A stretch of DNA of 40,778 bases from an uncultured Bacteroidales bacterium. Its GTDB lineage: Bacteria; Bacteroidota; Bacteroidia; Bacteroidales; F082. A model generated the notes under the pieces. The model did no database searches, was not told where the DNA came from, and saw nothing but the letters and a program-made list of their open reading frames with translations. Where the stretch lies: the NCBI GenBank assembly GCA_900318085.1, contig ONJF01000040.1, forward strand, positions 1-40,778, given 5' to 3'. The stretch's first letter is position 1; the number at the start of each line of letters is the position of its first letter. A program made the translations under genes and the position numbers. Of the stretch, positions 16,407-23,249 are shown in pieces.

Positions 16407-17858
16407 TCACACAGATGCGGCAAAACTTCGCATCGTGACAGCAATCGGCTCCTCGCTGCCAAAAACGCCTTTCAGTTTGCGGCTGCGCTCGCTCACTGTG
16501 TTGTAGGCGCGCTGCATCAGGGCGGAAACGTCAGCATCCGAAAGCCCCAGCAGATAGAGGCAGCAATAGTCCAGGTCACCACGGGTGAGCTCGGGATAGG
16601 CCTTGGCCAGTCGGCTCGTGAACTGCCCAAAGTGGCGGTCGGCAGCCTCGCGCAACGCCATCACCTGTTCCTTGCCCAAGGCATAGTCCTGGTATAGCTT
16701 GCAGTCCATCTGCGCCTTGAACTGTCCTTCGTGTACCCGCTCCATGATGAGGCGGCAGATAGGCTCATCGTTGAACGACACCGCTTGCGACTCTTGTTTC
16801 GGCGCACTGCTGCCCGCTTGTTGCCGCATCTGGTCCTTCAGCTCGCGCAGCTCCTGGTTGCTCCGTTTCAGCCTTCCCGACATTGAGGCTTTCTCTAATC
16901 GGTACGCCTCGCGTTCGGCCTCCATCTGTTGGCTCGCCTCGTCGCGCTGCTGCCGCATCTTGCGCCTATGCAGCAGCCAAGCCAACAGCGCAGCCACCAC
17001 AACGAGAACACACGCCACAACGATCATCCTGTTCCTCCGCAACCGCGCCGCTTGTTGCCTTTCGGCCTCGGCTCGCTCTTGCTCCCATTGCAAATGCTGC
17101 TGAAACATGTCGTTGAGTTGTGAGACCTGATAATTGCTTTCCACCTCCGAAACAGCATTTTCCGCCTGAAATATGGCATATTGAGTAACCTTCAGTGTGT
17201 CGCCTCGGCTTTGGTAAATGCTGCGCAGTTTCTCGGCGGCATCCCATTTTAACGATGCATCATCTTTATTTTCAAATACTTGTATCAAATAGAACAAAGC
17301 CGAATCATAGTTCTGGGCTTCATAATAAATGTGGCCAATGGTAGCAAAACGTGTTAGCTTTTCATCTTCATTTTGGGATTTTGCCACCATATATCTTAAA
17401 TCGTTTACAGCAGGCTCAACGCCTTTGCCCAAATAATAGTTAAGTAGTGCCTGTTGTGAAAACAAATTCCTGTAAGTCAAATGGTTTGTGTCAGATACAT
17501 ACTTCCAAGCCTCATTGTTATAGTATTCGGCACTGTCCATCTGACTGAAAAAGTGATATTCTCGCCCAAGTGAACTCAACAAATTGACCATGCCAGTAGG
17601 CGACGTAGGTTCTATGATGTTGAAAACAAGGGCTTTCTTGTAACAATAGATGGCATTTTGCATGAATTGGTTATCAAACAATTCACCAAGGCGCCCGTAT
17701 GTCAACGCCATAAACCGAGGCAGGTGGGCTATTGGTAGAGACGGTGTGCACACCGTCTCTACATTCGGGAAATGCGTTTCCACAATCTCCAACGCCTTCA
17801 GATACTCCCCGCAAGCTGCCACAACGCTATCCCGTTCATAGAATCCCACGCCATTCAT
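16407..17858 (-). CDS. TPR-HTH membrane regulator, C-terminal part (frameshifted gene)
   Basis: This part has 483 residues from the first ATG; the frame is open back to about 17976. TPR-like helices occupy the first ~270 residues (LFDNQFMQNAIYCYKKALVF, YDSALFYLIQVFENKDDASLKWDAAEKL). A membrane segment follows (MIVVACVLVVVAALLAWLLH), then a coiled coil and a C-terminal domain whose end (LTRGDLDYCCLYLLGLSDAD...YNTVSERSRKLKGVFG) has the LuxR-like HTH pattern of this Bacteroidota family. The N-terminal lipoprotein signal lies in another frame (17974-18333). A perfect GTAGAGACG palindrome (17735-17762) adds VETVCTPSL in frame. The downstream partner is the T9SS operon at 12691-15750. The gene may be inactive as it stands. 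Confidence 0.72.
   Translation of the reverse strand: MNGVGFYERDSVVAACGEYLKALEIVETHFPNVETVCTPSLPIAHLPRFMALTYGRLGELFDNQFMQNAIYCYKKALVFNIIEPTSPTGMVNLLSSLGREYHFFSQMDSAEYYNNEAWKYVSDTNHLTYRNLFSQQALLNYYLGKGVEPAVNDLRYMVAKSQNEDEKLTRFATIGHIYYEAQNYDSALFYLIQVFENKDDASLKWDAAEKLRSIYQSRGDTLKVTQYAIFQAENAVSEVESNYQVSQLNDMFQQHLQWEQERAEAERQQAARLRRNRMIVVACVLVVVAALLAWLLHRRKMRQQRDEASQQMEAEREAYRLEKASMSGRLKRSNQELRELKDQMRQQAGSSAPKQESQAVSFNDEPICRLIMERVHEGQFKAQMDCKLYQDYALGKEQVMALREAADRHFGQFTSRLAKAYPELTRGDLDYCCLYLLGLSDADVSALMQRAYNTVSERSRKLKGVFGSEEPIAVTMRSFAASV
17735..17762. repeat. GTAGAGACG palindrome, copy 3 (inside the TPR gene)
   Basis: GTAGAGACGGTGTG (17735-17748) is followed at once by its exact reverse complement. 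It lies within coding sequence and is translated as VETVCTPSL on the minus strand without breaking the frame. It is identical to the copy at 38582-38609. Confidence 0.88.
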
Positions 17859-17908
17859 ATAATGGGCGCGGGCCGAGAGGAAAACGATGTTGTCGTTTCG
17901 TGTCGGAG

Positions 17909-17930
17909 ATAGCGGGTCTGCGCCCGCTAT
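17909..17930. repeat. ATAGCGGG palindrome in the TPR gene linker
   Basis: ATAGCGGG (17909-17916) pairs with CCCGCTAT (17923-17930) around TCTGCG. It is translated on the minus strand as part of SLIAGADPLSPTRN, a Gly/Pro-rich stretch unlike the helical TPR sequence around it, so it looks like another small inserted repeat. Next to it is a G-rich tract (GGGGGTGGGGGTG, about 17940-17952). Confidence 0.5.
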
Positions 17931-17973
17931 GAGGCTTTTGGGGGTGGGGGTGTCGTTCAGGATGAAGTTTAGG

Positions 17974-18333
17974 CTATCGTGCCACCGCCTTCAGCAGCTC
18001 CTTCCTGTTGCTTTGCCCATAGTCATTCTTATAAAGCAATTCCGCAATCAGCACCTGGCAATAATGCCCATCAAATTCACCAAGGCTATCCGCCTCTGAG
18101 TTTGCCGCAAACTCCATCATCACCGCCAAGGCACTGTCGGGATGGTGCCACATCAGGGTGTCAATTTGAGATAATGTTAGAATCGGCCCTTCGACGCTTC
18201 GACAAAGCTCAGCGACCACAGGCTCAGGGACCTCAGCTGGTTTAGAGCAAGCCACCAGCATGGCCAGCCCAAACAAAAAGCTCACTATGTGCAAACACCG
18301 TTTCACGCGGCAAAAATACTCAAAATCCAACAA
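17974..18333 (-). CDS. TPR-HTH membrane regulator, N-terminal part (frameshifted gene)
   Basis: The likely start is GTG at 18306 (VKRCLHIVSFLFGLAMLVAC), a lipoprotein signal. The ATG at 18333 would put 9 residues before it. After the signal come the inserted repeat (KPAEVPEPVVAELCRSVEG) and then ILTLSQIDTLMWHHPDSALAVMMEF, which matches the start of the intact paralogue at 24929-26593 (HPDSALVILDTL). The frame stops at ELLKAVAR just where the other frame continues with HDSLNFILNDTP. One missing base near 17977 would rejoin them. With the C-terminal part it forms a gene spanning 16407-18306 or 18333. Confidence 0.65.
   Translation of the reverse strand: MLDFEYFCRVKRCLHIVSFLFGLAMLVACSKPAEVPEPVVAELCRSVEGPILTLSQIDTLMWHHPDSALAVMMEFAANSEADSLGEFDGHYCQVLIAELLYKNDYGQSNRKELLKAVAR
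18188..18236. repeat. CTTCGACAAGCTCAG-type repeat inside the TPR gene
   Basis: The plus strand reads CCCTTCGACGCTTCGACAAA then GCTCAGCGACC...GGCTCAGGGACC. This is a slightly rearranged form of the widespread palindromic element built from CCCTTCGACAAGCTCAGG and its complement. In the minus-strand frame it encodes the low-complexity stretch VPEPVVAELCRSVEG directly after the lipoprotein Cys. It keeps the frame open. Confidence 0.65.
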
Positions 18334-18342
18334 ATCCTTGCA

Positions 18343-19308
18343 TCATTCCCCAGTCCAAGTCTTTACAAACCGTGATTTCCCAGCAAAATCCTCCAAAACC
18401 TCGGCATTAGAGAATCCCATTTCACGGCAAAGTGAAAGCATCTCAACCCCCATCCGTTCGTTGATTTCGAACCAAACCTGACCTTCAGGATTCAACTGGT
18501 TTTTGGCCAAAGCCAAAATTTGGCGGTAAAACCGAAGCGGGTCGTCATCGGGAACGAATAGCGCATTTTCCGGCTCCCAGTCGAGGACGTTGGTTTCCAT
18601 GGCGGCGCGTTCGCTATCGCAGACGTAGGGCGGGTTGCTCACCACCAAATCCACAGGCTGGTTGAAATAGTCGGAGGTTGGATTCATGACGTCGTCTTGC
18701 ACAAAGGTCACTTTTGCACCATTGGTTTCTGCGTTCTCTTTGGCAATTTGCAGGGCTTCTTCCGAGACATCGAAGGCGATGACTTCGGCATGGGGGAATT
18801 GTTTGGACAAGGCGATGGCGATGCAGCCCGAGCCTGTGCCGATGTCCCAGATGCGGACTCTTTTGGGGCCGCCTCCTATAGATTCCTCTTTGTGTTCCGC
18901 TGCCCATAGATTCCCTGCACCCACACATGCCTCCGCAGGAAAGACATGGGCAGCGGGGGAATGACATGGAAGGCAGCTGGTACAAATCTTCCGTACAAGC
19001 TCTTCCGTCTCGGGGCGAGGAATGAGCACTGCGGTCGACACCTTTAATAACAGGTCGTTGAAACGCGCCATACCCGTCACATACTGCACCGGCTCACCTG
19101 CCAGAAGGCGCTTGACGGCTTCGCCCAACTGATAATGCTGATGCTCGTCGATGCGCAAATCGGGATTCATCAGCTGCCGGTTCCAATCGATGCCAAAGAG
19201 GTCTTCCAAGAGGATGCGCATCAGCTGCTCCGCCTCGCGTTGGGGGAACTTTTCGGCCAACAAGGCGGTGAAATGCCGTTTCGTTTTCTGCAAATTAAAA
19301 CCTATCAT
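18343..19308 (-). CDS. prmC: Release factor N5-glutamine methyltransferase PrmC, with an inserted segment
   Basis: It methylates the Gln of the GGQ motif in peptide-chain release factors, using S-adenosylmethionine. Recognition features are the helical N-terminal domain with QYVTG, then VLIPRPETEELV, the SAM motif WDIGTGSGCIAIAL and the catalytic NPPY at 225-228. The product has 321 residues, against about 280 for the family. The excess lies between RPETEELV and WDIGTGSG, where Cys/Ala/Gly-rich sequence (PAEACVGAGNLWAAEH) is encoded by a 60-bp palindromic insert (18897-18956). The start at 19308 follows a TAATTTTG -7 box by only 4 bases, so the leader is very short. It is divergent from the EamA transporter gene. 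Confidence 0.92.
   Translation of the reverse strand: MIGFNLQKTKRHFTALLAEKFPQREAEQLMRILLEDLFGIDWNRQLMNPDLRIDEHQHYQLGEAVKRLLAGEPVQYVTGMARFNDLLLKVSTAVLIPRPETEELVRKICTSCLPCHSPAAHVFPAEACVGAGNLWAAEHKEESIGGGPKRVRIWDIGTGSGCIAIALSKQFPHAEVIAFDVSEEALQIAKENAETNGAKVTFVQDDVMNPTSDYFNQPVDLVVSNPPYVCDSERAAMETNVLDWEPENALFVPDDDPLRFYRQILALAKNQLNPEGQVWFEINERMGVEMLSLCREMGFSNAEVLEDFAGKSRFVKTWTGE
18897..18956. repeat. 60-bp palindromic insert inside prmC
   Basis: CCGCTGCCCAT (18897-18907) and ATGGGCAGCGG (18946-18956) are perfect 11-bp arms exactly 60 bp apart end to end (20 codons). Inside them TTCCCTGC and GCAGGAAA form a second imperfect stem. ATAGATTCC occurs both just outside (about 18878) and just inside (about 18906) the left arm. 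It encodes the extra residues that make PrmC longer than its family. Confidence 0.7.
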
Positions 19309-19309
19309 G

Positions 19310-19343
19310 GGGCAAAATTAGGCAAAAATCCCTAATTTTGCCC
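19310..19343. promoter_or_regulatory. Divergent palindromic promoter between prmC and the EamA gene
   Basis: GGGCAAAATTAGG (19310-19322) and CCTAATTTTGCCC (19331-19343) are perfect 13-bp arms with an 8-bp spacer. Each arm contains TAATTTTG oriented towards its own gene (minus strand 19320-19313 for prmC, plus strand 19333-19340 for the transporter). One symmetric site can therefore hold both -7 boxes. Confidence 0.6.
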
Positions 19344-19352
19344 AATATTTGC

Positions 19353-19376
19353 GGACGCATGCGATGCGTCCCTACA
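19353..19376. repeat. Diverged member of the GTAGAGACG palindrome family
   Basis: GGACGCAT (19353-19360) and ATGCGTCC (19364-19371) pair around a 3-nt loop, and the right end continues as CTACA (19372-19376), like the TCTCTACAA end of the main family. It forms most of the 5' leader of the EamA gene, just before the ATG at 19380. Confidence 0.5.
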
Positions 19377-19379
19377 ATT

Positions 19380-20240
19380 ATGATATATTTGATTCTTGCC
19401 ATATTATGCTCCACGGGCGTCTTCGTTGCCATGCGGCTCTTCGAGCGCTTCAACCTGGACAACCACCAGGCGCTGATGTGGAACTATGTCTTCGCCACCT
19501 GCACGGGGTTCCTCATGTGCAAGCAATTCGAAACGCCCACACAGCTGATCGACGAACCCTGGTTCGGCCTCTCGCTCATCACGGGCTTCTGGTTCATCTT
19601 CACCTACGTGCTGATGACGGCCTCCACCCAACGCTCGGGCGTGACGGTCACCTCGCTGTCGAGCAAACTCTCCGTGGTGCTGCCCACTTTGGCAGGCGTG
19701 GTGCTGTTCAGCGAGACACTAAATTGGGTCGCCACGATGGGCATCGTGCTGGCTCTGGTGGCGTTGGTGTTGGTGGTAGGCGGAAAAGGACAGACCGATA
19801 AACCAAACAAAACCAACTGGTTATTACCCATCCTTATCTTTTTCGGGACAGGCACAGGTGACATTTTGATGAAACTCACCGAGCAGAAAAACACCGCTCC
19901 CGACATGAGCTTCATGATCGCCTTCATCTACTTCATCGCCTTGCTGTTCGGCATCATTCTGGTGGCCTACGACCTCATCAGAGGCAAGTCGAAATGGCAA
20001 TGGAAAAGCGCCGTCGGCGGCATCGGCTTGGGCGTCATCAATTTCTTCTCTACCTTCTGTGTCTATCACGCCATGCGTTGTTTCGACAACGTGGTGCTCT
20101 TCCCTGTCTATAACATCGGCGTGGTCAGCCTCACCGCCCTCACGGGTTGGCTGCTCTTCAAGGAAAAACTCACCTGGAAGAACTACCTCGGCCTAGCCAT
20201 CGCCATCATCGCTGTCATCCTTATCACCATGAAGCCATGA
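19380..20240 (+). CDS. EamA/DMT-family transporter
   Basis: The start at 19380 (MIYLILAILCSTGVFVAMRLFERF) is preferred. An upstream ATG at 19338 would translate the palindromic leader. The 286-residue protein has about ten membrane segments in two EamA-like halves (segment pairs at roughly 1-150 and 150-286), including TSTQRSGVTVTSLSSKLSVVLPTLAGVVLF in the first half and NVVLFPVYNIGVVSLTALTG in the second. These are drug/metabolite exporters or importers of the inner membrane, and the substrate cannot be read from sequence. The stop overlaps the next start by 4 bp (ATGA), so it is translationally coupled to the YigZ-family gene. Confidence 0.85.
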   Translation: MIYLILAILCSTGVFVAMRLFERFNLDNHQALMWNYVFATCTGFLMCKQFETPTQLIDEPWFGLSLITGFWFIFTYVLMTASTQRSGVTVTSLSSKLSVVLPTLAGVVLFSETLNWVATMGIVLALVALVLVVGGKGQTDKPNKTNWLLPILIFFGTGTGDILMKLTEQKNTAPDMSFMIAFIYFIALLFGIILVAYDLIRGKSKWQWKSAVGGIGLGVINFFSTFCVYHAMRCFDNVVLFPVYNIGVVSLTALTGWLLFKEKLTWKNYLGLAIAIIAVILITMKP

Positions 20241-20848
20241 ACGACGACACCTATTATATGTTAGCCACCCGCGGCGACGGCCTTTACAAGGAGAAAGGCA
20301 GCAAATTCATCGCCGAGGCCTTCACCGTGATGAACGAAGACGAGGCCAAAGCAGCCATCACCGACATCAAGAAGAAATACTTCGACGCACGACACCATTG
20401 CTATGCCTATATGATCGGTCCCGACAAGAAGACCTTCCGCTCGAGCGACGACGGTGAACCCTCGGGCACGGCAGGGAAACCCATCCTCAACCAGATCCTC
20501 TCGAAGGACGTCACCAACGTGTGCGTCGTCGTGACCCGCTACTTCGGTGGCATCAAACTGGGCACTTCAGGACTCATCAATGCCTACAAAACTGCCGCAC
20601 GCGATGCCCTTGACAACGCGCAAGTTGTGGAAAAAACCATAAATGAAATTTACAGTTTGGAATTCGAGTACCCCTTGATGAACGAGGTGATGCGCATCAT
20701 GAAAGAGGAAAATTTGGAGCAACAAAACCAACGCTTCGAATTGGATTGCTATTTGGAGTTTTCAACAAGAAAAAATGACGCTTCAAGAGTTTTCGACAAA
20801 TTCGATAATTTATTTGGGGTAAAAATAACACATCTTAAAACAATGTAA
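20237..20848 (+). CDS. YigZ/IMPACT family protein (UPF0029 plus DUF1949-like)
   Basis: The start ATG at 20237 overlaps the transporter stop. The product has 203 residues. The N-terminal UPF0029 domain shows KGSKFIAEA, YFDARHHCYAYMIG, SSDDGEPSGTAGKPIL and TRYFGGIKLGTSGLINAY, the last two being the family signatures. The C-terminal ~75 residues form the ferredoxin-like DUF1949 domain. The bacterial protein is linked to translation through its likeness to eukaryotic IMPACT, but its reaction is not settled. It is followed by a 209-bp AT-rich spacer and dnaA. Confidence 0.92.
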   Translation: MNDDTYYMLATRGDGLYKEKGSKFIAEAFTVMNEDEAKAAITDIKKKYFDARHHCYAYMIGPDKKTFRSSDDGEPSGTAGKPILNQILSKDVTNVCVVVTRYFGGIKLGTSGLINAYKTAARDALDNAQVVEKTINEIYSLEFEYPLMNEVMRIMKEENLEQQNQRFELDCYLEFSTRKNDASRVFDKFDNLFGVKITHLKTM

Positions 20849-20960
20849 ATCTGATTGTTAAATCAATAATATTTTCCTCAAAATCCAAAACCTCGTATAA
20901 TAGAAAAAAGAAAATTAAAAATCAATAGCTTTTGATTTTTTTTATGAACAATTAATCATT

Positions 20961-20968
20961 TACCTTTG
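20961..20968 (+). promoter_or_regulatory. Candidate -7 element for dnaA
   Basis: TACCTTTG fits TAnnTTTG, 89 bp upstream of the dnaA ATG, in a 209-bp AT-rich spacer. A TTTG at 20931-20934 is 26 bp upstream, longer than ideal. I see no cluster of TTATCCACA-type DnaA boxes here, so no origin is called. Confidence 0.45.
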
Positions 20969-21057
20969 CAAGGTCATTGAAAGGGCCAAAAACGGTCCAA
21001 CTCAAGCCTGTTTAGGCATCAAAAATTTGTTGAATTACAATAGAATAAGCTTTTCCT

Positions 21058-22479
21058 ATGAGTGGCAACCATGTGGAGATATGGAACAATTGTCTGTCTG
21101 TGATCAAGGATAACGTCACAGAGGAGGCATATAAGACTTGGTTCGAGCCTATCGTCCCGGTGTCACTCGAGAACAACTTGTTTATCCTTCAGGTGCCCAG
21201 CCCCTTCTTCGCAGAATTCCTCGACGAGCATCACCTCAACCTGCTCAAGCCGGTCATCAAGCGCTTTGCCGGGGAGAAGGTGAAGTTGGCCTACAAGCTT
21301 CCGGTGGACAGCAGTGCCAGCAATGGCACCATGACCGTGCCCAGCTCAAACCGCAGCGTACCGAAGAACCCTATCGGGCAACCGCCACCACAACGGCTCT
21401 CCGACGGTCCCATCAACCCCTTCGTCATCCCTGGGCTCAAGAAACTCCAAATCGACTCGCAACTCAACGAGAACTACACCTTCGACAACTTCATCGAGGG
21501 CGACTGCAACCGTCTGGCCCGCTCCGCCGGCATGAAGATTGCCAAAGAGCCGGGAAAGACAGCCTTCAACCCCTTGGTCATCTATAGCGGCACGGGCCTG
21601 GGCAAGACCCACCTCTGCCACGCCATCGGACTGGAGACCAAGCGGCTGCATCCGGAGAAGACCGTTTTGTATGTTCAAGCTGAACAACTCTCGACACAGT
21701 ACGTGACGGCGAACAAAAACAACAACCGTCCCGATTTCATCAACTTCTACCAGATGATTGACGTGCTCATCATCGACGACATTCAGTTCCTTGCAGGCAA
21801 AGCCGGCACGCAGGACGTCTTCTTCCACATCTTCAACCACCTGCAGCAAAACAACAAGCAGATTGTCATCACCAGCGACAAATTCCCGTCGGAGCTGCAG
21901 GGCATGGAAGACCGTTTGCTGTCGCGTTTCAAGTGGGGTCTCGCCGCCGACCTACAGGCCCCCGACCTCTCGACGCGCACCTCCATCATCCGTGAGAAAC
22001 TATACGACAATGGCATCACCTTCCCCGACGAAGTAGTGCAATACATCGCCAGTAACGTGCGCAACAATATCCGTGAACTGGAAGGCGTGATGAACTCGCT
22101 CATGGCACAGTCGCTGCTCAACAAGAGGGCCGTCACCCTTGAGATGGCGCAACAAATCATCGATCGCTTCGTGCGCAACACCGTCAAGGAGGTCTCGGTG
22201 GAATACATCATCAACATCGTGTGCGAGTACTTCAAGATTTCGCCCGAGCAGTTGGCACTCAAGACCCGCAAGCGCCAAGTGGTGCAGGCCCGTCAGATCG
22301 CCATGTACCTGGCCAAGAAATACTCCAACGCCAGCCTTGCCGCCATCGGGCAGCAATGCGGAAAGAAAGACCACGCCACGGTGCACCATGCCTGCAAGAC
22401 CATCGCCAACCAGTTGGAGACCGACAAGCAGTTCAAGGTGATGTTTGCCGACATCGAGAAAAAAATCGCCCTGCAATAA
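21058..22479 (+). CDS. dnaA: Chromosomal replication initiator DnaA
   Basis: The 473-residue product has all four DnaA domains. Domain I (1-85) begins with WNNCLSVIKDNVTEEAYKTWF; a short Pro/Ser/Gln-rich linker spans about 85-125. The AAA+ domain has Walker A GTGLGKTH at 178-185, Walker B LIIDDIQF from 237, and sensor and arginine-finger regions (DRLLSRFKWGL). The C-terminal domain IV carries the DNA-binding signature KKDHATVHHACKTI. It unwinds oriC and regulates its own transcription in most bacteria. The RsmI-like gene begins 6 bp after its stop, so the two are probably co-transcribed. Confidence 0.97.
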   Translation: MSGNHVEIWNNCLSVIKDNVTEEAYKTWFEPIVPVSLENNLFILQVPSPFFAEFLDEHHLNLLKPVIKRFAGEKVKLAYKLPVDSSASNGTMTVPSSNRSVPKNPIGQPPPQRLSDGPINPFVIPGLKKLQIDSQLNENYTFDNFIEGDCNRLARSAGMKIAKEPGKTAFNPLVIYSGTGLGKTHLCHAIGLETKRLHPEKTVLYVQAEQLSTQYVTANKNNNRPDFINFYQMIDVLIIDDIQFLAGKAGTQDVFFHIFNHLQQNNKQIVITSDKFPSELQGMEDRLLSRFKWGLAADLQAPDLSTRTSIIREKLYDNGITFPDEVVQYIASNVRNNIRELEGVMNSLMAQSLLNKRAVTLEMAQQIIDRFVRNTVKEVSVEYIINIVCEYFKISPEQLALKTRKRQVVQARQIAMYLAKKYSNASLAAIGQQCGKKDHATVHHACKTIANQLETDKQFKVMFADIEKKIALQ

Positions 22480-22484
22480 TTCCT

Positions 22485-23231
22485 ATGACCAACAACTTCG
22501 GAAAACTCTATCTCGTGCCCAACCTCCTTGGTGCCACGAAACCCGAGCAAGTCATCCCTGCCGGCACGCTTGAAATCGTGCGCCGCTTGAAGCACTTTGT
22601 CGTGGAGAACACCCGCACCTCGCGCCGCGTGTTGAGCCGCATCGGGATGGACAACGCCATCGATGACATCGAGTTCATCGAGCTCGACAAGCACAACGCC
22701 CGCAACCTCGACCTGATGGAACACCTCGGCGCATGCCTGCAAGGCGAGGACATGGGGCTGATGTCGGAGGCCGGCACACCCTGCGTCGCCGATCCAGGTG
22801 CCTTGGTCGTAGATTTAGCGCATACCGCTGGCATACAAGTGATTCCCTTGGTCGGTCCCAACGCTATGATTTTGGCTTTGATGGCTTCGGGCTTCAACGG
22901 ACAAGCGTTTGCCTTCCACGGCTACCTGCCCATCAAGAGCCCTGAACGGCAGAATGCCATCAAGGACTTGGAGCGGAGGTCTGCGGCCAACAACGAGACG
23001 GAGCTGTTCATCGAGACGCCCTTCCGCAACAACGCCATGTTGCAGGACTTATGCAAGAACCTCCACCCTGCCACGCGTGTCTGCGTCGCCTGCAACCTCA
23101 CCTGCGACGACGAACTCATCATCAGCCAAAGCATCGGGGAATGGAAGAGCTACAAAGGTGACTTAAACAAAAAGCCCGCCGTGTTTTTGGTTTACAACGA
23201 ACCAAGAAGGAGCTTTAAGCTTCGCAAGTGA
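22485..23231 (+). CDS. RsmI-like SAM-dependent methyltransferase (tetrapyrrole methylase fold)
   Basis: The ATG at 22485 gives 248 residues starting MTNNFGKLYLVPNLLGA. GLMSEAGTPCVADPGALVV is the SAM-binding signature shared with RsmI (16S rRNA C1402 2'-O-methyltransferase), followed by PLVGPNAMILALMASGF and FHGYLP, also as in RsmI. The Bacteroidota form is shorter than E. coli RsmI and its product is usually labelled only as a methyltransferase, so the target rRNA site is likely but unproven. It begins 6 bp behind dnaA. Confidence 0.85.
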   Translation: MTNNFGKLYLVPNLLGATKPEQVIPAGTLEIVRRLKHFVVENTRTSRRVLSRIGMDNAIDDIEFIELDKHNARNLDLMEHLGACLQGEDMGLMSEAGTPCVADPGALVVDLAHTAGIQVIPLVGPNAMILALMASGFNGQAFAFHGYLPIKSPERQNAIKDLERRSAANNETELFIETPFRNNAMLQDLCKNLHPATRVCVACNLTCDDELIISQSIGEWKSYKGDLNKKPAVFLVYNEPRRSFKLRK

Positions 23232-23249
23232 TTGCTTTTCAGAACAAGG

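Noticed and set aside
19338-19379. Upstream ATG as start of the EamA transporter
   Set aside because: It would translate a palindromic repeat leader (NICGRMRCVPT) and place polar residues before the first membrane helix; the ATG at 19380 fits the family.
20849-21057. Possible origin of replication upstream of dnaA
   Set aside because: AT-rich, but no cluster of DnaA boxes or unwinding-element repeats can be seen by eye; strand composition was not computed.
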